A stretch of DNA of 33,166 nucleotides, taken from NCBI GenBank assembly GCA_945868575.1, contig CAMBMH010000026.1, positions 1 through 33,166 of the forward strand. Reading direction: 5' to 3'. This DNA comes from Singulisphaera sp. GP187. GTDB taxonomy: Bacteria > Planctomycetota > Planctomycetia > Gemmatales > Gemmataceae. The position numbers and the translations under genes were made by a program. The notes under the pieces were generated by a model. The model was not told where the DNA came from. It saw only the letters and a list, made by a program, of their open reading frames with translations, and did no database searches. How positions within the stretch are numbered: the first letter of the stretch is position 1; each line of letters begins with the position of its first letter. This document shows positions 1-15,000 of this stretch, one piece after another.

Positions 1-2
1 AG

Positions 3-3000
3 GGTGTCATCCTAAACACTTTAAATGCCACAACCGGCAAAGCCGGCAATATCACCCTGGATGCGCCAAGCATTACCATTAACGACAAAGCCAAACTGCT
101 GGCAAACGGCAGCACCGATTCCCAAGACGGCACAATCACAATCACTGCCAATGACCTTAAGAAAAATTTCGATCTCAATGCTTTCGTACAGTTTCAAGAT
201 TTATACGATTTCAATCTTTCCGCCTCCATAAATGTTGGAATCGGCACCAAAATTTCCGGCGGCAAAATTAATATAATAGCAGAAAGTGGAAATGTATTTA
301 TTTTAAGCAACACAACTTCTTTACTTTTGGCGCCTTTGGCAAAAGTCGGCTTAGAATTGGCACATTATCCTGACCTTTTCAGCTTGCCCTTGGCAATTCA
401 GGTTTGGAAGCCTTCCTCTAGCATCGTCATCAATGGCAGCATTGACAGCTCCACTGAAGTGGCAATCAATTCCACCGCCGACGCCAATGCATGCGGGAAG
501 GCTGTCTTCATGCGAACCATATCAGCCTCGTATCAGGATAAGGCCAATTTTGATGGGGGTGGGGCTTTCGGCGCCGCCGTTGGATATTTCCAAACAGATG
601 CCTCCGCAAGCATCGAAATGAACAGTTCGGCGAACATCCAATCCGCCGGACCTGTCACGCTAGGAACCACCGTCGACAATGTGATCAAACTCGAGGCAAT
701 GGCTAATAAAAACAATGGCATCACCAATACAAATCCTGAAGCGATGGCAATTTCGGTTGCCACCGGCGTTTTGAACACCACATCCACCATCCATGTCCAG
801 CCAGGCGCCAACATTTCGGCAAGTGGAACTGTTCAAATCCTTGCGGAGGCAACCGACGAAAACGAAGTTGAAGCAAAGACCAATGTCTACCGCGATGGAT
901 TGGCCGGGTTGGGTGCTGCCGTGGTTCACACCAACTCCACAGTTCAGACCATCGTGGAGGGAACAATCAATTCCACATGGACGCCCCGAACCTCCAATAC
1001 CCCTGTAACTCTTACCTTCAACCCTTCCCTCACGGTCGATTTTGCCTCAAGCAGCCTCATATTTCCCACGGCTTTAACCTATCCCAATGGTACGCCGCTT
1101 TTATTTCAAAGTGTTGATGGGGCCACTGTACCGGGATTGATTCCAAATTTTACCTATTATGCAATCCCAAATTCACAAAATCCCAATGCCTTACAACTTG
1201 CCTCTACCGCTGAAAATGCTTCAAACGGTCTTTTCATCAGTTTTGGAAACGGTTTTCCAACTCTGACCAATTCCAATGGATTGAAAATCCCGATCACTAT
1301 AATTTACAACGGCCCAACCAGTGGAGACAATAGCCTTGTATCCAACACTATCTGCTTCGGCTACTCAACATTAGCCGATGGCAAAACTCCTGTTTTTACA
1401 GATGGGGAAGCCGTCACTTTCACGCCCGTCACAGGCAAATTTCTTGGTTACAACGATTCCAATGGCAATTTGCTTGGCTCACTCTCCGGCAACTACACGG
1501 TAAATGTCGTTCCCACCAATAGCGACTCCCTCTTCCCTTTTGCGATCCAATTGCTTGATTCCCAAGGGAATGTCGTTTTGCTCGACGACAACTCCCTGAT
1601 CAAAACAGCCGATGGAACCATTGTCCCAATTTACTCCTTTGATACTGCGGCCAACCAGTTAGACCTCAATCCTCCTTCCGTCAACCCCGCCACAGGCGAA
1701 GCCTGGACGGTTCCACCCGGCGCGCCTCCAACCATTCTTAATGGTCAACCGCTTGAGTTTATTGGCGGACTTTCCAACCCGGTAGGTAATCTGAACAATA
1801 ACCAGACCTATTATGCTGTCGTAAATCCCGCCACACCTGGGATCATTCAGCTTGCCCTGAATCAGGCGCAAAGCGAAGCGGCTAACCCAGCCATCCAAAA
1901 TGCGGTACCCACCCTTCTGACGGCTTCGAACCAAAAGTTTATCAGTGGATCTACCGCGAATTTCGGCAAAAATCAAACACTATCACAGACCATTAATTCG
2001 AATAATTCTTATTCGCTTTGGACCAATGCCAATATTGGGAGTTTCACCCTAAATGTGACGCCTCCCCAGGGATCTGCAACTACTGCGGCAATTCCCTATA
2101 ACGCCTCCGCAGCCCAAGTGGCCTCCGCCATAAATGCTATTACAGGGATGTTTGTCACGGTATCCGGCAACGGAACAGCAAGCAACCCATGGCTAGTCGC
2201 GGGACAATACCAGTTGACTGTGGGCAATTTCGAAACGGGAGTCGGCCTGGTTTTTGATTACAATCCGAACCTGGCGGATGGAACGGCAATGATTTACCAG
2301 GAGGTTCCCGGAAAGCCGGTTTATGGCTTCACCAATGGCGACACCTACTACGCCTACAACCAGACAAATCCCAATTTTGTCCCGCAACTGCCGCAGTATG
2401 TTATTTCGTTGCAAAACACCCTGCAAAATAATGGCACACCTGTCAATTTCCAACTCGGTCAATGGTTTTCCGATAACAACGGGCAAAATTATCAGGTATC
2501 CGGAGCAGCGGTCAACGAGGGACAACTCATCCTCGAATTGCCGCAAACGGCCCTGGTCACTGGTGCCAACAGTTCAGGTTCAACGAGTGGTTCGGTCTTT
2601 TCCTCGGTGGTTTCCGCCGGTGCCCTGCAATGCTTCTCATTTGCTACCTCCGGGACTTTTACCATCTTGGTTGAAACCACCAACGGCACTCTTACCACCG
2701 CCCCTCTTGCATTTAACGCAACCGCTTCCCAGGTCGAAGCGGCCCTAAACGCCCTTAACGGTGTGAATGTATCCGTAACCGGAATTGGACAAATAAGTTC
2801 GCCTTGGACTTTGGTTGGATTAAGTTACGGAACGGTAACCTTTGATTGCACAAACCTTAAGGATGGCACCTACCAGGCCAACATTCTCGCCAAGGAACTA
2901 ATCTCAGATACGAGCCTGGTTTGGACCACAGCCACTTCGGGGACTTTTACCCTCACCCTGGATGTAAATGGGCAAAACCTGACCACCACCCCCATTGTAT

Positions 3001-6000
3001 TTGATGCAACGATTGGCGATTTGATCAGCGCCCTGAACGCTCTTCCCAATGTCCGGGCAAGCGTGACCGGCGCGGGTACCGCGCAAAATCCTTGGGTAAT
3101 CACTACTGGATATCAGGGAATACAGACCGGTGACGCACTGGTGTTTCATGATTGCTGGAACATGCCCAGCATGGGTATGATGGATGGTCAAACTTACTAT
3201 GCGGTTGTTTCTTCCAACCAGTTCCAGCCCCAAACCATTTTGCTTGGGTTTGCGGCAACCCTTCAGGACGCAAGCGCCAGTCCCCCTACCCTCATCCAAA
3301 TGGAACCGTGCCTGACATTGATCTCGGCAATGGACAACACCATGACCGGTGGGAATGTTTCCCTCACTGGGGAATCCTCTGTTTCCCCCAACGGTTCAGG
3401 CGTGGAAATCGAAGCCAAATTGGTCTCAATGGATTGGGCAACCGTCAGGGTCGATGTTGGGCTCTTTTACCTTTTCGGTTATGTGACTCATCCCTCGGGA
3501 AACTGGGACATCTGGTCCCACGCCCATCATGGAGATGGACAATTCCAAAACCTAGTTCATGAAGAACAGGCAATTAAGGACCTGATTCCAACGGGAAGGG
3601 ATGTTCCCAACGAATTTGAATTGAGCGCGGCACCGGCTCTTGTTTTTGTCAACAATCAAGTCCAGGCCCTCGTAGGGGAAAACGCGGTCATTACTTCCTT
3701 TGGCGAAGTATCAGTAAAAAGCGTTATCGATGAAATCCTCCACAGTGAGTCCTCAGCCAGCATTGCCAAATCAAGGACAGGTAAGGGCGATAAAGCCGTA
3801 GCCATTGCCTTTAACGGTGCGTTTGTTGAAAACAACTCAACCGCCATCATCGCCTCAAACGCCCAGGTCAGCGCCGAGGAGATAAGTGTAATATCCGACA
3901 TTCTCTATCCGTTTATTATCCGTGAAACCAATATTTCCAAAATGCGCCATGGCGAAGAAAAAACCAACTTTGCCAATGTAACGGCAACGGTGGAAAAATT
4001 TATCAGTAACGCCATCTTTGCATTTGCAGGCGGAATTTCCAATTGGCTTTTCAACAATACAGCGAATACAGCTATCATTGCCGGAGATGATGGTGACGCC
4101 AAAGGGTTGGAAAAAAATCTGGACCCCCTCCTCAGTTGGACCATCAGTTTTAGTGTTTCCGTAATCGATATCAATAACACCAATTTGGCTCAAATTGCCG
4201 ATGGAGCCCAAATCAATCAGGACCCTCAGGTCGCCGACGCTGTTGAAGAAGAACAGACAGTCACGGTAGAAGCGCAAACCACCGTCGTACAAACTGGCGT
4301 CACGGGAATGGTCTGTCTCGGCTTGAGCGCAACTTGGCTCCTTTATGGAATCAAAACGAAAAATGTAACTGATGCGCTCATTGCCCCGACCAATTCGGGC
4401 GCAACCTTGGGCGGTTCATTCAATTACATGTCGCTGCAAAACTCCACTCAGGCCCTTCTTGGTGGAAACTACTCCTTTACCGCACCTCCAAACGGCGATG
4501 GGATTCAGTCGATCACTCCCTATTCAGGCACTCCATTTGCCTCTACCAAGGTCAACTATGGAAACGGCGGCTTGACGGTCGAGGCGATTACTTATGTCAC
4601 CAATGTGCTGTTAAGTCAGGCTGGTGGCAAAAGTTCTGGATTCGGCTTCGAAGGTAGTTTCGCTATTTTGAATATGGGAGAACAGGGTTCGTCCAAAAAG
4701 AAACAAACTACTTATGCCCAATTGATTTCCGATAATTTGCCACTGGTAATTTCGGCTAATCACGGAACCGACGGCATCATCCTTGTCGAAGCGAAGGATA
4801 CAAGCGATCTTTGGGTTTTTTCAGGCGCGGTACTCTACGGCGGTGCCAAAGCCATTGGGTTTAGCGGGGCGCAAATCGAATTGACTCGTGACATTTCCGC
4901 CTCTGCGGGAACCTCATCATCCACCTCCGCTCCAACCCAGGCTTCCACCTTCGATACCAATGGAACCGTGGAGATTATGGCCGCCGCCAACGGCTCCATC
5001 AATCCGGTATCCCTCGTGGGAGAGTATGCACCCAACGGCAAATCGATTGCCAATGCTGCCGCGCCTGGCGGAGAAAATGTCGCCCAAGCCGCCGAAGAAC
5101 AAGCCGCTTCTGACATACACGGAAAATGGGGTTGGGCGGTCTCTGGTGACTATTCTGCTGCTTTGATCAACGATTCGGTGAATTCGTGGATAAATGACCT
5201 TGGTACTTTTACCGGTCAGGCGGGCAACCTTCTCATTGTCGAAGCAACAAATACCACCATCGCCCATGCCACCTCCGGTTCCGCCGCAATCGTAAACGCT
5301 CACGGCAATACCGGTCCAACTGTCGGTATTTCAGGATCGGCATCCGTGGTAGTTTATGATGCCACGGTCACTGCACTTATTGTCAAAGCAACTTTGTACA
5401 ACTACCAGCTCGAACTGATCGCAGATAATGCGAAAAAGGTCGGCTCCTTTTCCGGTGGAATGCAAGTATCGGCTGTTACAGCTTCGGATCTGAATTTGGC
5501 GGGTTCGGTCGCATTCAACCAAATCACAAATGACACCCAGGCAACCTTTCAAAATGTAACCGCCCATGATCTGGAGGAGGCGACCATCGAGGCAACCTCG
5601 GCGGATCAGGTCTGGGCCGCAGCCGGTATGTTGACGATCACCTGGGCAAAAAGAGACCTTGCCGATCCCGCCAATCCGATAAAGCCCAAAACAGTGATCG
5701 GTGTGGGCGTCAGCGGTGCCATGAACACCCTCGTCAACACCACCCACGCCACGGTGGAAGATTGCGAAATCGAAAATCTTGAAGGGGCGATGGATATAAC
5801 CGCCGAGGATTTCTCGCACAGTTTCGTTTTTAGTGCCGGTGTGGACATCACCGTTCCTGCCGGCACTGCCGTGGAATTGGGAGGCATGTGGTCCACGACC
5901 AATATCGCCCCCGATACCCAGGCCCAGATCATCGACAGTACCATCACGGGTGCTACCGGAAACCATCCGACCAATCTCGAAGTGATCGCGGCTTTTATCC

Positions 6001-9000
6001 CGGTCACTATCTCCTTTGCCGGGTATGTCGCAATCGAAGCGAGTAAAATCTTTTCCTTAAAGGAAAACAAAATCGGAGTCGGGGTCGGTGCCGGTGTCGT
6101 TGTCACAAATATCCAAAAAAATGGCTCAAACCTCGCCCAAACCGTGGCTTCGATTGTCGATTCCGAAATCGAACTTAATCTGGGAGAATTAACACTCGAA
6201 AGCTATTCCGGAAATCAAGGCGACGCCCCTTCAGGAATCGTTTCGCCCCTTTCGGAACTTCCCGATCCAGATGGTAATAATATTTGGTCGTTGGCGATCG
6301 CCGGAAGCGTCCAAGGCGAAAGCGCTCCAGTAAATGCGATAGGCGTGGCAATAGCAGGCGCCCTGATTTACACCACCGTGGAACTTGAAACCTCCGCAAC
6401 CATTGAAAGCAATTCCTCAAACCCAATTAACGCCGAGCAACTCACCGTATCTTCCAACAACACCCTTCTCGTTTATACCGATGCGGGTGGAGTCACTGTG
6501 GCCGGTCAGATGTCGGAAGGCAATCTTTCATTCGGGGTAGCAATTGGAGGAGCCTACAACAGCTACAATTCAACCAGCTCGGTTGAGGTATCTGTTAATA
6601 ACGCCACCATTACAACCCAATCCATGCAGGTGGACTCGCTTCTGGCTCCTGATGTGACCTCAATTGCTTATGGTGTTGCGGTCGATATAGCCGTTGCAGC
6701 GAGCGTGGGAGTTTCGACTTCTCTTTCCGGAGCTTTTGTTTATCAAAATGCAACCGATTCAGCCATCTGCTCCATCACCGGTGGAACCATTACGGTTGAC
6801 GGAACGACCACGGTAAATGGCAACTCTACTGGTGATACGCTATCCGTATTGGCTGAGGATCAATCGACCTATCAGGCAAGCAGTGGAGCGGGAAGTCTGG
6901 CCGGTTCCGGTGGAGTGGGTGCCGCGGTATCCCTGGCACCCAGCGCGGCAATTGGCAAAATTACCCTTCAAAATACAGCCGAGGCGTACATTGGTTCCCA
7001 ATCGGCCACGCCCGCAACCACCACTACGATTGATGCTACAGTTCCTGTTGTCGTGGAAGCCACCACCAAACAAACCGTTACAACGACCGTTGTGGCAGTC
7101 GCTGCAAGTGTTGCCATTAGCCCAACGGGTGTTCCGCTTTCCGGAGGGGGTGCATCTTCTTCCATCACAACAACCAACAAGGTTGATTCCGGGCTTTTGT
7201 ATGGAACCACATTCAATTCCACATTGCCCAACTCCCCAGGAAACGCTCAATCCAATGAAGGAATAACCCTTTCCGCACTAGAAGATTCCGCATTAACCGC
7301 TTCCGTAGGTGCCGGGGCATTGGCGGTGGGTGTTTATGGCGGCTCTCTCGCCATTTCGCTGGCGGAAATATCAACAAACGATAAGGTCAATGCGGTGATT
7401 CGCGGGGCAACCGTTACCACTTCTGGAACCGGTGTATCCGTGGAGGCAAAAGGCACAAGTGCGCTTGCCACCATGTCAGTTCCCACCGCGGCTGGTTTCG
7501 CAATTGGATTGGATGGAGCCGGGGGCAATTCGAATATCACCGATTCTTCGCAATTCCTTGCATCGATCGACACCGGGGCCAGTATCACAACCGGGACTCC
7601 CGCAGAAAATTACGGAGATTTGACCGTCGGTTCCTACAGCCAGGATAGCCTCCTTGCCCAAATCTTTGGCGGTGATGGTGGATTAGGTTCTATTGGTGTA
7701 TTTTTGTCCGATACCATTTGCAACGGCAGCTCAACCGCACAAATCGCAAACGCGGGCACGATAACGGTCGGGGATCTTACCGTTCAAGCGACAGGCAACC
7801 ACTCGATCACATCGGATGGATATTCGATAACCATTGGCGGATTGACCGGAACTGGAGAGACCCACCAACTTACTTACAGCGAAAGCATTTCCACAAATAT
7901 TAACGAAAGCGGGGCCACCCCCGGCAAAATCACCGCCCATGGAAGCGCCACCATCAACGCCCAATCTAATACCACAGCGATCGCTCGTGATAGTGGCCAG
8001 GCGCCTAGCTCTTCGGCACAAACAAGTTACAACATATCTGGTGGTGGAATCGGAGCTTATCAGGCCATCTCCATTTTTATACCCACCATTTCCACCTCAA
8101 TTAATAATGTCAACCTGACTGTTGATGACAATCTTTCCATTTCGACCACCGCAAGTGGATCGAACACAGCCCAGGCGATGGCAGGATCTGGGGCGATAGT
8201 TTCAGAGGAAGCATCAATTGCCAAAACCACGAATTCCCCTTCCGCAAGTTTGACTCTCGGTTCGGGGAAGCTTAGCGCCAGCAACATATCCGTTCAGACC
8301 GTTACCAATATGACCTATGACGCCTATGCGGATTCGGTTGATGCAGCATCTGTAGGCTTAAGCGGCGCGGTTGTCATCAACACAAGTAGTCCAGAAGCAA
8401 CGGTGAACATTGATAGCGGGATAACTTTGACCTCCACAGGTCAAATTGATATTGCCTCTAATAATATCTTTCAAAGGGGCAATCAACCCAACGAAGTCGA
8501 TGATTTGATGGTGCGGGTTGGAGCGGGAGGTGTACTTACTGGCTATGGTGGAAACATCACCACAACCTTCAACCCGGTTTCCACCGTAACCATCGCTGAT
8601 GGGGTTATGATCAACTCCAGTGGATCAGTGGGCGGAAATGCAGGGACAACCTCTGGCATTTCCATTCTTGCCAGCCAAACAGCCTTCTTGCAGGAAGATG
8701 CCAACCTTGCCACAGGGGGACTCCTTGTTTCGCTGGATTGGAACAACACTTCACAAACCGCCTCTGTGACCACAAGTGTGACCATTGGGCAAAATGCCAC
8801 CCTTGTCGCAACGACCGGTTCCATCAACATCGGCACCCTGGTAAATATCGACGCTTCAAGCAGCGCATCAACCACGACCTGGGGCTTGGGCGGTAACGCG
8901 ACCAGTTCCGCAACCAGCGGGTGGACGGTCAACCAATCCATTGAGACAGGAACCGGCACCCAAATTTTCGGTTTGGGAAATGTTTCGATTGTCACGGGGG

Positions 9001-12000
9001 AAAACCCCATGAACGGCCAAGTCTCATCAATCAACACACTTGCAATGGCCTACGCTCGCACAAGGGGACTTATTGATATTCCCCTGTCATCAACCGATGA
9101 TTGCTATCTTAAATCCAATTCCACTCTTTCCATCGGAACATCTTCGACGACCCAAAGCGCCGCAAATGTCAACCTCGGTGCCAACCCGGGAAACAATTCG
9201 ACACTCGCCTATTGGCAAACCCAATACAACCGTGGCTACATCAAGCACGGCACCAGTAATCCCCTGACCAATTCGAGCACCGCCACCATCAATGGTACTG
9301 TCCAGGCTGGTGTGGATTATCTATTGGATATTGAAGTCAATCCAGCGGGGAACGCCATTTCGATCAATGGCGGAACTCCAATGAATCTCAATTCCAATTC
9401 CACATTTGTGAATCAGACGATGGCGCCAAATTCTGTCACACCGGCAATCCCTGGCCAGTCTTTTTATCCGTTTCTGGCGGCCTATAACACCAACTACACT
9501 CCAAATACTTCGAGTGTCACCGATCCCGCCACCGCCGCGATCTTGCGCACATCGGTATCCCAAACCGCCGTCAATGCCTTGCAACTTTCGGGGTTATTCG
9601 CCCAAGGTGGCAATGTCACGATCAAAGCGGGAACACTCTCAGGATCGGCAAGCCTCTCCGCATACACCCCATCTATCAGCATAACCAATCCCTCGGCAAA
9701 CTATCTCTTGCTTGATGGGGTTTCCATTTTGAACGGGAAAAATTCAGGGAATATTTCCTTGTTAAAAAATGGGGGCGGTAACCTCCCACAAGGGAGCATC
9801 ACCACTTTTTCCAACGCAAATGCGCAGACACCGCCAACGATTATCGTCAATCAAACTTATCCATCCGCCGTAGGCACGGGAACAACCTCTGGTCCGGGCA
9901 TCCTTTTGGAAGGATATTTTAACAACCCGACAGGCAATGTTTCGATCACCAACACCATGGGCGCCATTGTCGAAATCGCGCCAATCAAAGCCGTAAGCGT
10001 TACGATCTCCAGTCCCAATTCGGCATTTGTTCTGAGCACACCCAACTACTATTATGGTGTTGGTGGAAACATACTCGACGCATGGGGAAAAACCCAACAA
10101 CCGATAAATGGCAACCCCACAGGCACAACAAGTTACACCCCCAATTGGACCATTCCAGGTTATGCATTCCAACCGGGTCAAACCACGACGGGTTGGAATG
10201 CCAACCTTGCTGCAACATCTGCAGCAGATTATATTTACAATGGAAATTGGTATAATTATGCTCCGGGAATGAAACAACTAAACACAAATTACACCAATCA
10301 ATTAGACACAATTGGGTACAACCAATTATATAACAGCTCAAACTATCAGATCATTTTTGGTAATTCGGCGCCTTATCAAGGCAACGCTCAAGACTCTCAA
10401 ACCATTCAGGAACAAACAAGTTCAACTGGAAGCGGCGGGATTTTAGCTGCATCCTACCCCAATTATTTTGGTGTGGGAAATAACAGTAGTACCCAAGGAA
10501 ATCTTCCCGTTTTTCTTCCTGACCAACCAATCTATGCCCAAGGCGTTGACTCAACCATTAGCCCCTACCTTTCGGGTGGATTGACAGCGGCACAGGTCTC
10601 CATCACCGCCCTTATGATTGACATTAACGCTCCGCTTAATGTTGGAATCTCAAACAATATCAATATCAATTTGACCGCTGCTTTGGGAACAACACTCACC
10701 CAATTCCAAACCAGCTACCAAAACGGAAATCAAAGTTCCACTCTTTACCAAATTCCTACTAGTTACCTAGGTGGAAATAATATCGACTTCACCGCAACAT
10801 ATAACGCCCAAACCAACCAGATCACCTTGAGCCCGATTGCGACCACCTCGGCACAGGTAGGCGCGGTGCTGGCGGGCCAAATCGTTTCCACCACTTCATG
10901 GGGCAACATCAATATGATCGGTGGCCCGGGTTTGGCCTCAATCAATAACAGCACGGGAATTCCTTTGGTGGTCGACGGAATCAACTCGGGTTCGACTGAG
11001 GTTTCAGGAACAATTGAGATCCAGGATAGCCTGAGCGGAATCAACACCAAATATGTCTACCAGCCAGGCAAGGGACTTGCCACCTATTCGGCTCCCAATG
11101 GCCAACCCTATTCCTCCACACCCAATGGCGGTACATCCAGTTCCGCCAAAACCACCTATAACCCAGTTTCAGGAACACTTTTAACCCAATCCTCAAGCGC
11201 CAACCTCTGGCGTGGTCTCAATGTGGGGGGTGATGCATGGACCAATTTTGATAATTCCAGCAATGGGGGATTCTGGAATTTCGGGCCACAGGTTTCCAAT
11301 TCCAATTTTGCCTGGAATGTAACCAGCCAAACCAACCTCAATCCAAAAACCTATGTATACCCGACCTCAGCAGATACATCCACCTATGGCGGGTGGCAGT
11401 TCAATAATCCTGCAAATTATGGAAATACCACAAACAACGCCGGTATCGCGACAACCGGAAGCGCATTTTCCCCTGCCACTCCACCAGATGCGGATAACGC
11501 TTGTGCATTCATCCAAAATGGTGGATCCATTACTCAAAGCGTTTACTTAACACCAGGGGCCTATTCCGTTTCTTTCCAGGCTGCTTCCCGCACCGGATAT
11601 GCCAACAACCCAATCCAGGTGAGCATTGGTGGAACCAACCTTGGCGGAACGATTACCGCCAGTTCAACCAGCTTTACAAATTACACCACATCAACCTCTT
11701 TTGAAGTGACAACCGCCGGGTATTACACCCTTCAATTGAAAGGGACTTCAACCGGCAATGGAAACACAGCAGCCACACAAGGGAATGTTTTTATAGATGA
11801 TGTTCTTTTGTATTGGAAGAGCACCACCGCCGCACCAAGTCCATATACCGCCACTTCTCCACAGGTTCAACTCCAATACGGATACAACTATACCACCCCT
11901 GGAGGAGATATCCTTCCCACAGGTAGCTATCTCCTCCCAACGGGAAGCCAATTTGTAGAATATCTTGTTGCGACCCAAACCACGAATGGCTACTTCACCG

Positions 12001-15000
12001 CCAATTTTTCTGGGAAAAAAGCACCTTACGAAAATGGAATGCCCTATAGCACCATTAATTACAACTATCCAACTGGCTATTCGCTAGATCTTTATACTTA
12101 CGCCAAAGCGGACAACCCTATTGGCATCGACTTTTCAGCCCTGCAACCTGGACACCTTTCCATCTATTCTAATGCCGCCGTTGTAATAGGAGGTGGGGTG
12201 CTTTTTGGCGGAAATGTCAGCATAAACACCATTGGCGACCTTACGCAAACATCATCCGAAGACATTTCCGCCAATGAAATTCTTTTGATTACCAATCAGG
12301 GGAGCATTGGTTCCCGACAAAACCCAATTATCGTTAGTGCTTCCAGTGGTTTTTCCGTTTCCGCGTTCGGTGAGGAAGGCGTCTACATCACTTCCCCTGG
12401 GGACATTCAGGTCGATCATATTTCCACCGCTCCCTTAACCATTTCCGGATTTGAAGGCGGCACAAACGACTGGTCAACAGTTAATGGCGTGGCACCAGTC
12501 GTTGGTTTCTCCGGATTCCAAACCCAAGGCGCCGTCATTGGCAGCAATTCTAGTTCTCTGCAATTAACAGATGGGGTAAATAGCACTGCGACCAGCGCCT
12601 GGTCACCTAGCAAAGTTTCAACCGGTAGCTTCACAGCCCAGTTCACCTATACCCCCAGCGGCAACAAACAGGCTGGTGGAATCACTTTTGCATTCCAAAA
12701 TCAAAGCCCAACGGCCTTGGGAAATGTGGGGGGTGCTCTGGGCTACACAGGAATCACCGGGCAAACCGTCGCTTATGAACTCAACATTAACAACGGGTAC
12801 CAAATTGGAACCAACTTTGTCTCCAATAATTACACAGGGACATACCAACCTACAGGGAGCATCAATGTCGGATCGGGCAATCCTATTCAGGTAAACCTGG
12901 TTTATGATGAAATTACCCAAACTATAACCGAAACCCTTGTTGATACAGTAACTCCCGCAACCTTCACGAGAATTTACGAGAATATCAGACTCGAAGCCCT
13001 GCTTGGCCCCAGCGCCTATATGGGCTTCACGGGGGGTGATGGCGGTGCCACCTCGATCCAAACCATTACCAATTTCCAATTCCAATCCAATTTGCCACAA
13101 TTTTCGGGCAATATCATGTCGACCATTCCGCCGGGCGTTAGTAACCAACTCTCGGCAGCATGGTACAACACGCCAATTAGCCTGAACCAAAGTTTCGGCG
13201 CAGCTTTTGTTTATCAGGCTATGGGCGAAAACCCCGCCGATGGCACGGCCTTTGTCTTCCAGAATGAAGGTCTAAATGCGTTGGGAGGAGCAGGCGGACT
13301 ACTTGGATATTCAGGGATCAACAATAACCAAAATACCGCGGCCTTTGAGATCAATATTTACAATGGTCACACCATAGGCACCAACTTTGTCACGAACGGT
13401 GAGTGGGGTACATACAACCCAACCGGGACGATAAACATGGCTTCAGGCCACCAGATTCTTGTCAACCTCAATTATGACCAGGAATCCGGGACGATGTACG
13501 AAGACCTTACCGACCTTGATACCGGAGCAACTTTTTCCACAAAATACTCCATCAACCTCCAACAAGCGTTGAATGCAAATACCGCCTTCATCGGCTTTAC
13601 CTCGGCCGATGGTGGGGGGTTTGCGTCCCAAACCATTTCCGATTTCCGTTTCGGTTATAAATCCACACCTCTGGGCGATGTTGTGGTTTCCGCTGCCGGC
13701 GATATCACCTCCGCAAACAAAAGTGCATTAATCCAAGGTTCGAATATTTCGCTGACATCCACATCAGGATCAATCGGGACAAACGCGCAGGCGATTGCGA
13801 TCGATTTAAATCCTCAGTCACTCACCAACGGATCAATTACGGAAGGTGTTTTCAACGCAAGCGCTACCAACAATATCTTTGTTATAGAGCGGCTAGACGA
13901 TTTACGCATCGGATCCGTCGTAGCGGGCGGTACCGTTAGCCTCATCGCACTTCATGGCGACATCGTGGAAGGAGTCAGCACCGACGCTTCGGGATTGAAT
14001 TCCACCGAAATATCGAGTGCCAATCGCTTGAAAATCCTTGGAATCCTTGAAAAAAATATCGCTGATTCCAACGCCCGTACTGTAAATACCTACCAAGGAA
14101 TGATCAACCGAAATTATCTCCAATATTGGAACCTTTTACCCGATGGATCGGTTCAAAATGGCGTTTTTGTCGTAAGCAGTAGTGGGTTTGGCGTCCTTGA
14201 ACCGCAGGTTGCACTTGCCTATGGAATTCCTTCCGCCACCAACGCGCAGGTGCAAACCTGGGCAAATGATACTTGGCAACAGTGTGTGACTTCCTTTGAA
14301 AGCACTCTGGCATTCGGTCCGGATTGGCAATCCCTCCCCCAATTCGTTGCCTACTCTTCCACCTATTTGTTCGTAGCCCCACAATCGACAGTTAACCAAC
14401 TGAATTCGGGAAGCACTTCGGCCTTCGGTCTCATTGCCGGAATCTCACTCGATGCACTTCAAGGGCAAAACGAATTAGGAAGCACATCACATGATAAAGC
14501 CAATATTCAGGCAGGAAATCTTGTTTTGACTGCGACTGAAGGATCGGTTGGTTTGAGTAAATCACCTGTCATTATTCCTATAGCCAATATCGAAAATCAA
14601 ACTTTAACCCCCGAACAAAAGCAGATTCTTACCCTTGCATCCCAAGCCGGGGAAGTCATGATGGTCGGGACAAATATTTTTGGCGTGACCCAGTTATACC
14701 CCTACGGAAGTCCACCGTACGGAATAGTTCCAACAGGCGTTCAGGTAATCATCAGCAGACCTCTTTTTGTTGATGTAGCCTCGGGTGGAACGACAACTAT
14801 AAAAGTCGGCAATGCCGTAGTCTTGACAGAAATCTCGGGAGCGATGAATATCGATTCCATTTCTGCCACTGGTACCGTCAAGCTTACCGCCGAGGGGAGC
14901 ATTACCTCGGCCAATTCTTCTCAAACAGCGGCTATCACCAGCAACGATCTCATCCTGACGACAAATGCCCAAATCGGATCGGATGGGTTTCTTAATATCG

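Noticed and set aside
1995-3140. CRISPR or DNA-level tandem repeat suggested by the recurrent modules
   Set aside because: The similarity is at protein level (about 75-residue modules, strongly diverged in DNA); there are no short identical repeats with spacers.
5331-5966. 211-aa minus-strand frame inside the giant gene
   Set aside because: The plus frame is continuous and repeat-structured; the antisense frame mirrors Gly/Thr/Val-rich codons and has no domain.
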